Positions 8,661 to 18,374 of a DNA stretch of 64,000 nucleotides are shown here, piece by piece (position 1 is the stretch's first letter; every line of letters begins with the position of its first letter). The DNA comes from Opitutaceae bacterium. Lineage in GTDB: Bacteria; Verrucomicrobiota; Verrucomicrobiia; Opitutales; Opitutaceae. The stretch lies in contig JANQSC010000009.1 of NCBI GenBank assembly GCA_028284235.1, positions 1-64,000 of the forward strand, in the 5' to 3' direction. The notes beneath the pieces were generated by a model, which saw only the letters and a list, made by a program, of their open reading frames with translations, searched no databases and was not told the origin of the DNA. The translations under genes and the position numbers were made by a program.

Positions 8661-11600
8661 ATGAATGCTGCCCGTTTTTACCCCTGCCGTTGTCGCTGTC
8701 GACCTTTCACTTTCCAGGCCTTCGCCTGCTTCCTTCTTGCCGGTTCGATTCCGATCGCCTTCGGCTGGGACACCCGCGTGCTCCACGAGGAGTTCTACGC
8801 GGAAGGAGCGGGCTTTGGCGATATCGACGGCGATGGCCAGGGCGATCTCGTCAGCGGTCCTTTCTGGTGGAAAGGTCCAGAGTTCGAGGATCGCTACGCG
8901 TACTACGAGGCCGAGACGTCCGACATCAAACGGTACTCGGAGAATTTCTTTTGTCACGTGGCGGACATCGACAGCGACGGGGACAACGACATTCTGATTT
9001 TCGGTTTTCCTGGGAAGGAAGCTCGATTGTATTTGAATTCTGGGGATCCGGTTTCGAATCGAAACTGGGACATGCGGGTGATTGCGGATCAGGTGAGCCA
9101 CGAATCGCCCGACTTCGTCGACATTGTTCCGGGGGGGGTGCCGGAAATCGTGTGTTCGCGCGATCGAGCGTTTGGCTATTATGAAGCCGGCGCGGACCCG
9201 TTGAAGCCTTGGGTTTGGCGTCCGGTCTCGCAGACGGGCGAAACGGTTCCTCGATTCGGCCATGGCTTGGGAGTCGGCGACTTGGATGGCGACGGCGACT
9301 TGGATTTGGTCGACCGGTTTTCCTGGTGGGAGAATCCAAGCGGATCGAGCCCGGAAGGCCTATGGAAGAAACGCGTTTGGCTGCCGGGAACGAACCTGCG
9401 CGGAGGCGCCCAAATCGAAGTGGACGACGTCGACGGAGATGGCCGCGCCGACATTGTGACTTCACTCAACGGGCACGGGTTTGGTTTGGCTTGGTTTCGT
9501 CAAGTGGCAGGTCCCGATGGCGAGTGCCAATTCGAGCAAAACCTGATCATGGGTGAAAGCTCGGTGGAGAATCCATTTGGGGTGGCGGTGAGCCAGCTGC
9601 ACGGGCTCGCTTTGCGGGATATCGACGGGGATGGGTGGAAGGACATTGTTACGGGGAAGCGTTGGCATGCCCACTTCGGCAAGGATCCGGGAAATAATCA
9701 GGAGCCAGTCGTCTATTGGTTGCGTCGAGAGAAAACGGAGGAGGGTGTTCAATTCGTTCCGTATTTGATCCACAATGACAGCGGCGTGGGCGTGGACGTC
9801 TTGGTCGAGGATATGAACCGGGACGGGCGGCTCGATGTCGTCAGCGCCAGCAAGCGCGGAGTGGCAATCCACTTTCAGGAAGGCGACGTTCTCGCCAATC
9901 GGCCGGAATTATGGCAGGTTCCAGGAGGTCGCCCGGACACGGATTGGGCATTCGGACTCGACGCGCGTGAAGCGGCGGAGCGAATGGGTGTCGCCGAGGG
10001 TTTCCGTGTGGATCTGATTGCCGCGGAGCCGGATATCGTTCAGCCCATTGCCATGTGCTTCGACGCGCGCGGCCGCATTTGGGTGGTGGAAGGGCGGACC
10101 TATCCGCAACGCGCTCGCGGCGCGAAAGGCGCGGATCGGATCGTGATTCTTGAAGACAGCGACGGTGACGGCGATTTCGAAACCCACAAGGTGTTTGCCG
10201 ACGAGCTCAATTTGGTCAGTGGCATCGAAGTTGGATTCGGGGGCGTTTGGGTCGGGGCGGCTCCGTACTTGCTTTTCTATCCGGATGCCGATGGCGACGA
10301 TTTGCCGGACAGCGAGCCGAAAGTGCTTTTGGACGGCTGGGGGTACCAGGACACGCACGAAACTCTGAACAGTTTCCGCTGGGGGCCGGATGGCTGGTTG
10401 TACGGGTGCCATGGCGTGTTTACGCATTCGAACGTAGGAAAGCCGGGAACGGCCGACGAGGACCGGGCCCCGATCAACGCGGGAATCTGGCGGTATCACC
10501 CGACCGAACACGAGTTTGAGGTGTTCGCTTGGGGGATCAGCAATCCTTGGGGCTTGGACTTCGACGCGAACGGCGACTGGTATTCGACGGCCTGCGTTAT
10601 TCCGCACTATTATCAAGTGATCCAAGGCGGACGCTACTTCCGGCAGGCGGGCCAGCATTTTAATCCTTACGTCTACGACGATATCAAGACGATCGCGGAC
10701 CATCTGCACTACGGGGACGGCACCTTCAATTCGATGCGAGCGGATGGGAAAGTCGATCGGGCCTTGCAGCGCGAGAAGGCGGCGGATACTTCCGCAGTTG
10801 GAGGCGGCCACGCTCACGCGGGTTTGGTGATCTATCAAGCCGACGCCTTTCCGGAAGCGTACCGCGGGGACTCGTTTTTCCACAACTTGCACGGGCACCG
10901 AATTGTGCGCGAGACGTTCGAGCGAGACGGATCGGGAGTCGTGGCCCGGCACGGGCCGGACTTTGCGTTGGCGAACGACCATTCGTTTATTGGGGTCGCT
11001 TTGATGCAGGGACCCGACGGGGCGCTCTACGCGTCCGACTGGCACGACCCGCAAACGTGCCACCACCGGGATCCGGATATCTGGGACCGGTCCGATGGAC
11101 GTATCTTTCGAATTCGATACGGCAACCAAAAAGCGGATACGATTGACCTTGCGGTGGAGTCTACTACGAAGCTCGTCGCTCGCCTGCACAGTTCCAACGC
11201 GTTCCTGGCGCGGCAGGCGCAGCGTTTGTTGCAGGAGCGAGCGGTAGCGGGTGATTTAGACAAGGGCGATGTATCACGGTCGTTGAAGGAGATTCTCCTC
11301 TCGAACGCAGAGGCGGGGATCCGACTGCGGGCGTTTTGGACGCTGTATGCATGCGGTCTCCTCGACGAAGAGTTGTCGTACCAACTGTTGGCGGATCGCT
11401 CTGAGTATGTACGGGGTTGGGCGGTCTACTTTCAATCTCAAGCAGGGGAAGCGCTGCCGACGCGCGTGTTGGCGCGATGGGAGGACATGGCCCGAAGCGA
11501 TGCGTCCTCGGTGGTGCGCCGATACATCGCGTCCGCCATACAGCGTGTTCCTCAGGACCAACGCTGGAGCCTGATTGAAGCGCTGTCGTCCCGTTTGGCG

Positions 11601-12884
11601 GACATCAACGATCAGAATATCCCCTTGCTCGTGTGGTACGCGTTGGAACCGCTTGTCGCCAAGTTTCCTGGACGGGCCGTCGCGATTGCGGGCAATTCGC
11701 AATGGCCCAAGCTGGACGGCTTTGCCCAGCGTCGCGCTGCTGAGTTTGAAGACGGGCGAGACGCTCTGCTCAGCTACGTGGCGGCGTCCTCGTCGGCCCG
11801 CGAGTTTTTGTCCCGCGGAGAGGGTTATCTCACGGCTCTGGGCGAACGGACGGGACTGGAACGACCGGATTCGATGGAGGCGTTCTTGAATACATCGAAT
11901 CGCTTTAATCAGAACAATGTCTCGGTGATGACGTTACGGATACGGGCGCGACTGGGAGATGAGGACGCGTTTCCTTATTGGCGCGAATTGCTCGCGGACT
12001 CGAGTCGGTTGCCTCGCTTGAGGCGGGAAGCCCTCGAAGTGTTGACCCTCGGCGGTGATGTTCAGATCGGGGCGGTGGCCGCGACGCTGTTGTCGGACCC
12101 GGAATTTCGGGAAACGGCTTTGTCGACCTTGGCGAGTCACCTGGACGATTCGAGCGCGGAACGGCTGATCGAGGCGTTGCCCGACTTTCCGTTGCGATTG
12201 AGGAACGAAGGGATCAACGTGCTTGGTAGCCGCGCGAATACGACTCTCGCGTTACTGGAGGCGATCGATGCCGGAGATCTGGCCCCGTCGCTAGTGTCAC
12301 CCGCCTTGATGCGGCAGATGCGGAGCCACGGGGACGCGCGGATCGTGGGTTTGATGGATTCTCTGTGGGGCGAACCCAAAGCGACGCCGGACGACTTGCC
12401 GCGCCAGGTGCGGCGTTGGCGATTTGCTTTGACTCCCGAGCGTTTGAGGCGAGCCGACCTTTCTTATGGGCGTCATGTATACGCGAATACATGCGGAACC
12501 TGTCACACGCTTTTTGATGAGGGAGTCGCCTTGGGTCCGGATCTCACGGGGTCGAATCGGGCCAACTTGGACTACATTCTTGAGAATGTGCTCGCTCCCA
12601 ACGCGTTGGTCGGAAACGCCTATCAATTGAATTTGATCACTGCGGACGACGGGCGTTCGTACAGCGGTATGGTCACTGCCGAGGATGATTCCGGATTGAC
12701 ACTGGCGCTCCCGGGCGGAGTTGAGGTGTCTCTCAATCACAGCGAAGTCGCCTCGCGCTCGGTGCTTGAGCAGTCGATGATGCCAACTGGTTTGTTCGAC
12801 GCGATTCCTGAGGACGACGTAGCGGCGCTCGTCGCGTATTTGGCCAGTCCTCAGCAGGTTGAAAAATGGCAACCGGACGAGTGA
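8661..12884 (+). CDS. Giant PVC-type protein: FG-GAP repeats, dehydrogenase-like propeller, CxxCH heme domain
   Basis: A 1407-residue exported protein with three parts. After a signal region (about 1-35), six FG-GAP/VCBS calcium-type repeats follow, each with a D-x-D-x-D-x-x-D core such as DIDGDGQGD, DIDSDGDND and DLDGDGDLD. From about residue 430 comes the PVC putative membrane-bound dehydrogenase domain (GFRVDLIAAEPDIVQPIAM, GRIWVVEGRTYPQ, SNPWGLDFDANG). HEAT-like helical repeats fill about 870-1240. The C-terminus is a PVC heme-binding domain with CGTCH at 1278-1282, GPDLTGSNR, and a candidate distal Met near 1374 (MMPTGLFD). Such proteins are typical of Planctomycetes and Verrucomicrobia and are thought to be periplasmic oxidoreductases, substrate unknown. 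It lies between two sulfatase genes and may act on the same polysaccharide. Confidence 0.88.
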   Translation: MNAARFYPCRCRCRPFTFQAFACFLLAGSIPIAFGWDTRVLHEEFYAEGAGFGDIDGDGQGDLVSGPFWWKGPEFEDRYAYYEAETSDIKRYSENFFCHVADIDSDGDNDILIFGFPGKEARLYLNSGDPVSNRNWDMRVIADQVSHESPDFVDIVPGGVPEIVCSRDRAFGYYEAGADPLKPWVWRPVSQTGETVPRFGHGLGVGDLDGDGDLDLVDRFSWWENPSGSSPEGLWKKRVWLPGTNLRGGAQIEVDDVDGDGRADIVTSLNGHGFGLAWFRQVAGPDGECQFEQNLIMGESSVENPFGVAVSQLHGLALRDIDGDGWKDIVTGKRWHAHFGKDPGNNQEPVVYWLRREKTEEGVQFVPYLIHNDSGVGVDVLVEDMNRDGRLDVVSASKRGVAIHFQEGDVLANRPELWQVPGGRPDTDWAFGLDAREAAERMGVAEGFRVDLIAAEPDIVQPIAMCFDARGRIWVVEGRTYPQRARGAKGADRIVILEDSDGDGDFETHKVFADELNLVSGIEVGFGGVWVGAAPYLLFYPDADGDDLPDSEPKVLLDGWGYQDTHETLNSFRWGPDGWLYGCHGVFTHSNVGKPGTADEDRAPINAGIWRYHPTEHEFEVFAWGISNPWGLDFDANGDWYSTACVIPHYYQVIQGGRYFRQAGQHFNPYVYDDIKTIADHLHYGDGTFNSMRADGKVDRALQREKAADTSAVGGGHAHAGLVIYQADAFPEAYRGDSFFHNLHGHRIVRETFERDGSGVVARHGPDFALANDHSFIGVALMQGPDGALYASDWHDPQTCHHRDPDIWDRSDGRIFRIRYGNQKADTIDLAVESTTKLVARLHSSNAFLARQAQRLLQERAVAGDLDKGDVSRSLKEILLSNAEAGIRLRAFWTLYACGLLDEELSYQLLADRSEYVRGWAVYFQSQAGEALPTRVLARWEDMARSDASSVVRRYIASAIQRVPQDQRWSLIEALSSRLADINDQNIPLLVWYALEPLVAKFPGRAVAIAGNSQWPKLDGFAQRRAAEFEDGRDALLSYVAASSSAREFLSRGEGYLTALGERTGLERPDSMEAFLNTSNRFNQNNVSVMTLRIRARLGDEDAFPYWRELLADSSRLPRLRREALEVLTLGGDVQIGAVAATLLSDPEFRETALSTLASHLDDSSAERLIEALPDFPLRLRNEGINVLGSRANTTLALLEAIDAGDLAPSLVSPALMRQMRSHGDARIVGLMDSLWGEPKATPDDLPRQVRRWRFALTPERLRRADLSYGRHVYANTCGTCHTLFDEGVALGPDLTGSNRANLDYILENVLAPNALVGNAYQLNLITADDGRSYSGMVTAEDDSGLTLALPGGVEVSLNHSEVASRSVLEQSMMPTGLFDAIPEDDVAALVAYLASPQQVEKWQPDE

Positions 12885-12981
12885 TCAGCGGACGTTTGCG
12901 TGAGACGGGATTTGATTGTGACCCTTGACTTGCGAGACACCTCTTCTCTTATTCAACGCGCTTATCCTTAACCAGAATACT

Positions 12982-14367
12982 ATGCGAATCCTTACACTGC
13001 TGCTTGTCCTTTTAGCTTCCGTCGAGCTTTCCGCTCGCTCTCCGAATTTCGTCGTCATTTTCTGCGACGACTTGGGCTACGGCGACCTGGGTTGTTTTGG
13101 CAATCCGACGATCGCGACGCCGCGTTTGGATCAAATGGCCGAGGAGGGGCAGAAGTGGACGCAATTCTACGTGGCGGATCCGGTTTGCACGCCGAGTCGC
13201 GCAGCCCTGCTGACTGGACGGTATCCGATCCGCAACGGGATGACTTCGGCGGCGCGTGTCGTGTTCTTTCCGGATTCCGCGGGTGGCTTGCCTTCTAGCG
13301 AGATCACGATTGCGGAGGTGTTGAAGCAAAAGGACTACGCCACGGCGGCGGTGGGGAAATGGCATCTGGGACACTTGCCGCAGCATTTGCCGATCGAGCA
13401 AGGCTTCGATTCGTATTGGGGCATTCCGTATTCAAACGATATGGACAAGGTGAAGGGCACGCAGAACTACCGCCAAGGGGCGGAGGATCCGTATTTTTAT
13501 CCGGATACCAATCATTACGATGTGCCGTTGATGGATGGAGCGGAGATAATCGAACGTCCCGCGGACCAGAATACGATCACTCATCGATTCACCATGAAGG
13601 CGGTCGAGTACATCAAGGAAAACGCGGATCGCCCGTTTTTCCTTTACCTCGCTCACTCGCTCCCGCACATCCCGCTGTTCGCGTCTGAGCGTTTCCGCGG
13701 AAAGAGCAAGCGAGGCTTGTACGGCGACGTACTGGAGGAGATCGACTGGGGCGTGGGGGAGATTTTGGATACGATTCGCGCGGAAGGGATCGAGAGCGAC
13801 ACGATTGTGGTGTTTACGACGGACAATGGTCCATGGCTGGCATTCAAAACCCATGGCGGTTCCGCGGGGCCGTTGCGAGCCGGTAAAGGGACGACCTTCG
13901 AAGGCGGTCAGCGCGTGCCCACGATATTCTGGGGGCCAGGCCACGTGACGCCGGGAACGGTTTCGGAAATGGGTTCGACCTTGGATTTGCTCCCGACCTT
14001 CGCCGCGCTCGCCGGCGCTCAGGCTCCGAACGACCGCAAGATGGACGGGTACGATTTGTCGGGCGTGCTGGAGGGAACGGGCGCGAGCCCCAGAGATTCC
14101 TTTCACTACTGGACACGGGCGAAACTGCATGCGGTTCGTTCCGGTCCTTGGAAGTTGCACGTACAGCAGCGTGAGCCTATCAATTATGGAAGAGTCGCTC
14201 CGATGAACGGACCGGAGCTGTATAATTTAGAGACCGACATATCCGAGGCTTACGACGTCGCGGACGCCCATCCGGAAATCGTCTCTCGACTGATGAAAAT
14301 GCTGAAGGCCCACGAAGCGGATACAGCGGACTCACTGCCGGACCAGTTAGCGGCTCGAATTGAGTAA
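12982..14367 (+). CDS. Secreted sulfatase (Cys-type, CTPSR)
   Basis: A type I sulfatase. The frame is open from 12925, but the ATG at 12982 starts a good signal peptide (MRILTLLLVLLASVELSA) and is preferred, giving 461 residues. Metal ligands D29-D30 lie in FCDDLGYGD and the formylglycine site is C69-T-P-S-R73. VGKWHLGHL and TTDNGPW complete the active site. It shares with the sulfatase at 7203 the segments GIPYSNDM, GKSKRGLYGD, EEIDW and GVGEILDT, so the two are close paralogues on either side of the 1407-residue PVC protein. Substrate unknown. Confidence 0.93.
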   Translation: MRILTLLLVLLASVELSARSPNFVVIFCDDLGYGDLGCFGNPTIATPRLDQMAEEGQKWTQFYVADPVCTPSRAALLTGRYPIRNGMTSAARVVFFPDSAGGLPSSEITIAEVLKQKDYATAAVGKWHLGHLPQHLPIEQGFDSYWGIPYSNDMDKVKGTQNYRQGAEDPYFYPDTNHYDVPLMDGAEIIERPADQNTITHRFTMKAVEYIKENADRPFFLYLAHSLPHIPLFASERFRGKSKRGLYGDVLEEIDWGVGEILDTIRAEGIESDTIVVFTTDNGPWLAFKTHGGSAGPLRAGKGTTFEGGQRVPTIFWGPGHVTPGTVSEMGSTLDLLPTFAALAGAQAPNDRKMDGYDLSGVLEGTGASPRDSFHYWTRAKLHAVRSGPWKLHVQQREPINYGRVAPMNGPELYNLETDISEAYDVADAHPEIVSRLMKMLKAHEADTADSLPDQLAARIE

Positions 14368-14566
14368 CCGAGAACGGACACTAACGGATACTGTCACGCC
14401 TCAATTACGTCCCTTGCGAACCGGGGGCGTTTCGTTAGCGGGTGGCGTAATCTATTAGGGTAGAACTAGGAGTCGTTTCAGGATGACTTTCGTGTTGTTG
14501 CGGCGGTGGGAGCTACGGGAGCTAGTGAGGCGATGGGGCCAACATTTTTGAGCTAGCTTTTGTTGT

Positions 14567-14824
14567 TCATTGGGTTGAATCAGCGATAGTGGATTGTATT
14601 TGGTATAACCTGTTCGCATCCTCTTTGGAAAGATGTAGCATCACATTTCCGCAGTCGCCGCATACAGTAGCATGAATTTTCGCTGAGTGTGCGCACTTGA
14701 ATATTCTAGCACTCGGATTTTCAAAAAATTCTAGCGTAAGGTCCCTACGAGTATTGTTGTCTGCAAAGTCAACCATTCGAACATTTTTGATGAGTCGATC
14801 TGAATTGCAAAGTGGACATGACAT
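14567..14824 (-). CDS. Small zinc-ribbon protein, function unknown
   Basis: An 85-residue protein with two CxxC knuckles, C3-x-x-C6 (CPLC) and C55-x-x-C58 (CGDC), the latter in VCGDCGNVMLH, which looks like a zinc ribbon. A further Cys is at 44. No catalytic motif is recognised. It is the only plausible gene in a stretch (about 14,560-15,000) that is clearly AT-richer than the rest of the window, and it is on the strand opposite to both flanking sulfatases, which suggests recent acquisition. It might bind nucleic acid or be a small regulatory protein; this is speculative. Confidence 0.5.
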   Translation of the reverse strand: MSCPLCNSDRLIKNVRMVDFADNNTRRDLTLEFFENPSARIFKCAHSAKIHATVCGDCGNVMLHLSKEDANRLYQIQSTIADSTQ

Positions 14825-15353
14825 GGGCGATTACCAATATATAGAAGTTGGAATGTCCAGTATTATAGTATTAAATTTTAATGAGTTTCGAATTCCAATA
14901 GATTATTAATAGTATTATTTTAATATGAAAATTCATCGGATAATTTAACTAATAATTCCTTTATATTTTCTATCTAGTGCAATTGAAAGGTTGTAGGTCA
15001 AGAGGGGTTGAGAATGTGGTGAATCATGTGGATTGGTTTGACGATCCACGAATGTGCTCAAGTATTTTCAATACTCATTGGAGGTAACTTCCATTTTCAG
15101 ATCAGAATTCAGCTCACTGATCGAAGCCAAACTTAGGTTCATCAAGGGGAACAAACGCGTTTTGAGTGAAAATGGAGCGAGTATGGGGTGGGCTGGAATC
15201 ATTTGTGTTCTGGAGGTGTTTCTAAGCGCAATCAGGCTATGGCCAAAAGTCATCTAACATTTTGCCGCACGTGAACGGGGGCTTTAGGGTGTCGTAATCG
15301 TCACATTTTCTCTCTTCTTGCCATTTTCGTCCGCTGTGCTGAACCTAGTGCTC
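14825..15353. other. Gene-poor, AT-rich intergenic region
   Basis: The first ~180 bp is markedly AT-rich (for example AATAGTATTATTTTAATATG near 14,908). From about 15,054 to 15,257 both strands are open for 60-67 codons, but neither frame has a convincing start, domain or composition, so no gene is called. The end of the stretch must hold the promoter of the sulfatase at 15354; no clear promoter is visible. Confidence 0.5.
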
Positions 15354-16706
15354 ATGACAACTTGCAAATGCGCCTACTTCTTTATCAGTCTTGCGTTTTC
15401 AGTCTTCGTTTCCTCGGGTGCCGCTGCCAACGCCAAACCGAACATCCTCTTCATCCTGGTCGACGATTTGGGATACGGCGACCTGTCGTCGTATGGGGCG
15501 ATTGATCTGGATTCTCCGCGTATCGACGAACTGATGTCGGAGAGTCTGCGTTTCGACCAGTTTTACGCGAATTGCACGGTGTGTTCGCCGACGCGGGCCT
15601 CGCTAATGACCGGTCGCTATCCGGATCTCGTCGGAGTGCCGGGGGTGATTCGTCAGAACAAGGAGAATAGCTGGGGGTTTTTGGACCCGAGCGCGGTCAC
15701 GCTTCCGGACATGCTGAAACGCGGCGGCTACGACACCGCGATGATCGGGAAGTGGCATCTTGGATACGAATCTCCGAATATCCCCAACGAGCGCGGCTTT
15801 GACTTCTTCCACGGGTTTCTGGGAGACATGATGGACGACTATTACACGCATCGGCGTGGAGGAATTAACTGGATGCGCAAGAATCGCCAGGAGATCGACC
15901 CGGAAGGGCACGCGACGGAGTTGTTTTCGGACTGGGCGATCGATTACTTGAAGGACCGGCAGTCGAATGCGAAGCCGTTCTTTCTCTACTTGCCGTACAA
16001 TGCGCCGCACTTCCCGATTCAACCGCCTGACGAATGGCTGGAGCGGACGCGCGAGGCCAGACCCGAGCTGTCTGAGGGGAGGGCGAAAAATGTCGCGTTT
16101 ATCGAGCACATGGACCACCACATCGGCCGGGTTCTGGATGCGCTGGACGACAACGGGCTGAGGGAGGACACGATCGTCGTATTCAGTTCCGACAATGGCG
16201 GGGCGGCGAACTACTTTCAATTGAACGGCAATCTCCGCGGCGCCAAGCAGGATCATTGGGAGGGCGGGATACGCGTGCCCACCTGCGTGCGGTGGCCCGG
16301 CAAGATTCGTGTGGATCGAGTGGATACACTGGGAATGACCATGGACTTTTATCCCACTCTGTGCGAACTGGCTGGATTGGAAGTCGCCCATGAAATCGAC
16401 GGCCATTCGCTGGTCTCGTTTTTGTTGGAAGGCGACGAAAGGGGACTGTCGGATCGAACGATGATCTGGGTGCGGCGCGAAGGCGGGTCGACTTCGCGTC
16501 AGGGGAGAGCGTACTACGCGATTCGCAAAGGGCCCTGGAAGCTGCAGCAAAGTACCGCGTTCGAGCCGATGCAGCTGTTTAATCTCGAAGACGATCCTCT
16601 GGAGACCACACCTGTTGACAATCAAAAGATCCACGCGGAGCTGGGGGCGGCGCTTAATTTGCATATCCAGGCAGCCGGGCAAGTGCCTTGGCAGCGGAGA
16701 GAGTAG
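15354..16706 (+). CDS. Secreted sulfatase (Cys-type, CSPTR)
   Basis: A type I sulfatase. A TTG-initiated frame begins at 15318, but the ATG at 15354 gives a better signal peptide (about 1-27, ending GAAANA) and a 450-residue protein. D37-D38 in LVDDLGYGD bind metal, C77-S-P-T-R81 followed by ASLMTGRYP is the formylglycine site, MIGKWHLGYE holds the conserved Lys, and SSDNGGA carries the distal Asp-Asn. It differs from the 7203/12982 pair and belongs to a more arylsulfatase-A-like group (LPYNAPHFPIQPP). The three unknown secreted paralogues follow on the same strand. Confidence 0.93.
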   Translation: MTTCKCAYFFISLAFSVFVSSGAAANAKPNILFILVDDLGYGDLSSYGAIDLDSPRIDELMSESLRFDQFYANCTVCSPTRASLMTGRYPDLVGVPGVIRQNKENSWGFLDPSAVTLPDMLKRGGYDTAMIGKWHLGYESPNIPNERGFDFFHGFLGDMMDDYYTHRRGGINWMRKNRQEIDPEGHATELFSDWAIDYLKDRQSNAKPFFLYLPYNAPHFPIQPPDEWLERTREARPELSEGRAKNVAFIEHMDHHIGRVLDALDDNGLREDTIVVFSSDNGGAANYFQLNGNLRGAKQDHWEGGIRVPTCVRWPGKIRVDRVDTLGMTMDFYPTLCELAGLEVAHEIDGHSLVSFLLEGDERGLSDRTMIWVRREGGSTSRQGRAYYAIRKGPWKLQQSTAFEPMQLFNLEDDPLETTPVDNQKIHAELGAALNLHIQAAGQVPWQRRE

Positions 16707-17006
16707 CGGGTTCCAGCGGTGCCCGTACTGGCGCGTCTGCCTTGAGATTGGGATTCTGCTTGACTGAATTTGAGCAGCGGGGTTTTAACGAGTTTACCAA
16801 CTCTTAAAACGCTGGGCGAACCCCGTTTTCCCATCCCATGATCCATTCTTGCTACTCCAGGGCGTCCGCTATGCTGGCGTCTGAGCGTTTGCTTTTGCTG
16901 CCCGCATTCCGTAGACGCCGGTTTTTTCCGGCTACGCTCGGGCATCGACCCTGCAGTGCGCAGAGAATGGTATTCGAATAACTGTTACAATAAGGAATCC
17001 ATCAAA
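16707..17006. other. Intergenic region with two hairpins
   Basis: At 16783-16813 a hairpin can form between GTTTTAACGAGT and ACTCTTAAAAC with one bulged base. Near 16,910-16,940 CCGG-TTTTTT-CCGG forms a second small hairpin inside GTAGACG...TACGCTCG. Neither is a textbook terminator. A weak AAGGAA Shine-Dalgarno precedes the ATG at 17007. Confidence 0.35.
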
Positions 17007-18374
17007 ATGAGAATACGCGGATACATTGCGATATCGGCGCTGGCGGCTGCTTTGTCGCTGGCGGGAATTTCTGTATCGTCCGGCCAGTCGTCACTTTCGG
17101 AGTCGGGCGTGGGCGAGGACCCTGAGTTCTTTGTCGCCCTCGAAACCTATGTCAGCTATGGAGGCGACATCGACGTGATCGATGGTCTCACAGGGAAAGA
17201 CTACCACAGCGACAATGCCGTGGTGAAAGCGGTCCATTCTAAAATGCCCAAAATCATGGGGGGGTTGCATGAGCGTTTGCTTCAGTTGGAGTGGGATTTC
17301 ATTGAGAATCTAATGTCGAGCGGGCTCTTTCATTTAGACAAACTGGCTGGACTGGCGGATTCGTTTGGAATACGAGGTTTCAAAATAGACAAGCGCGAAT
17401 GGCTTAAAAAGGAGCGGGTGATATTGCAGCGATTGCGATCGAAACCCTTTTTCCAGATCGAGGAGATCGTAGTGTGGGAAAAGGAGCATTTAAGCGAAAT
17501 CGCATTGCGGGACAACATACGAGCGAAGAATATCCGATTCAACCCGAGTACACTCCAGTGGGAGAGACGCGTATTGACCAAGTGGATTGTAGATATCCCC
17601 ACACGGAAAGGTTCTAAGACGATCTCAAAGCAGCAAGGATTGAATTTGGATACAAACTCGGGATTTCATTTCAGCGACACTTTGCCTTTGTCGGTGCGGC
17701 CCAACGGTTTTCGGACCGTTCCCGTTTCGTTTCCGATTGTTGTATCCAGAAGAGAGAACTCAAAAGAGCAAATCGACCGTTTGGAGCGACTCATCGTATC
17801 CAATCTTAGCTATTTGTACGATCCGTTTTCATGGGGAGGAAGGCGAAATGTCCGCTTCAAAAACAAGTTCTCGAGTACTCTGTTGAGGTATATGGAAGAA
17901 AAGAGATACCCGATAACGGATCGCGAATGGTTCATCCCGGTTCTATGTGATTTTCTAAACGACGTGGTGACTGTAGAGCTGTATGGTCTCGCCGAGGTGT
18001 ACGACTTCTACTTAACAAAGCGATTTGAGAAGAACCGAACACAGCTTGGGATCGCGATGGATCCCTTGAATTGGCGCGATGACGAGAATCGCCCTGAAGC
18101 CAGGGAAAGTCGCGTTCGTTTTCGATTTGATTTCGACAACCCCGAGGGCGCTCGATTCGTGTTACTGGATCTGTACCTTAGGTTTGGAAACGAGTTTGTC
18201 GATGAGCTGAGAAACCGGTTGATTACGTTGTCGGGCCGCGCATCTGGGAGGGAATTGGTACTCCAGGCGATTGAAGCGCTTGTCGACGTGTCCCCTCCGA
18301 AGTACATTGAGGCGGCTGAAAAGGCTCAATCGGATAGCGTTGCTAATTACTACAATAACAAGTTCGATCGGTAG
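17007..18374 (+). CDS. Secreted protein of unknown family, tandem paralogue 1
   Basis: I do not recognise this 455-residue protein. The ATG at 17007, behind AAGGAATCC, opens a signal peptide (MRIRGYIAISALAAALSLAG, ending SSGQ). The next two genes encode homologues. Segments conserved in all three are YGGDI-VIDGLTG, KIMGGLH, FGI near 120, PFFQI-E-VVWEKE, QGLNL-TN-GFH, a run near 255 with SYPI or SFPI then VSRRE, YDPF-W--RR--RF, DREWF----C-FLND-V-VE-YGL-EVY, and close to the C-terminus ARFVLLDLYLR-G--F---LR. No HExxH, GxSxG or other catalytic signature is visible. The protein is rich in aromatic and charged residues. Conservation of whole blocks with a secreted N-terminus suggests a periplasmic or surface role, possibly linked to the neighbouring sulfatase and transporter genes. 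Confidence 0.75.
   Translation: MRIRGYIAISALAAALSLAGISVSSGQSSLSESGVGEDPEFFVALETYVSYGGDIDVIDGLTGKDYHSDNAVVKAVHSKMPKIMGGLHERLLQLEWDFIENLMSSGLFHLDKLAGLADSFGIRGFKIDKREWLKKERVILQRLRSKPFFQIEEIVVWEKEHLSEIALRDNIRAKNIRFNPSTLQWERRVLTKWIVDIPTRKGSKTISKQQGLNLDTNSGFHFSDTLPLSVRPNGFRTVPVSFPIVVSRRENSKEQIDRLERLIVSNLSYLYDPFSWGGRRNVRFKNKFSSTLLRYMEEKRYPITDREWFIPVLCDFLNDVVTVELYGLAEVYDFYLTKRFEKNRTQLGIAMDPLNWRDDENRPEARESRVRFRFDFDNPEGARFVLLDLYLRFGNEFVDELRNRLITLSGRASGRELVLQAIEALVDVSPPKYIEAAEKAQSDSVANYYNNKFDR

Noticed and set aside
7269..9263. A 664-codon open frame on the - strand
   Set aside because: Spans two genes in antisense (a sulfatase and the PVC protein) and encodes an Arg/Val-rich sequence without recognisable motifs.
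15054..15257. Overlapping 60-67-codon frames on both strands in the AT-rich gap
   Set aside because: No convincing ribosome-binding site, domain or composition in either; only chance openness is supported.
16956..17006. Upstream start for tandem paralogue 1
   Set aside because: The extra 17 residues (beginning MRREWYSNN) would precede a clean signal peptide, and the downstream ATG has the better ribosome-binding site.
17222..17300. Metallopeptidase HExxH site in tandem paralogue 1 (LHERLLQLE)
   Set aside because: The second His is missing and the Glu after the first His is not conserved in the other two paralogues.
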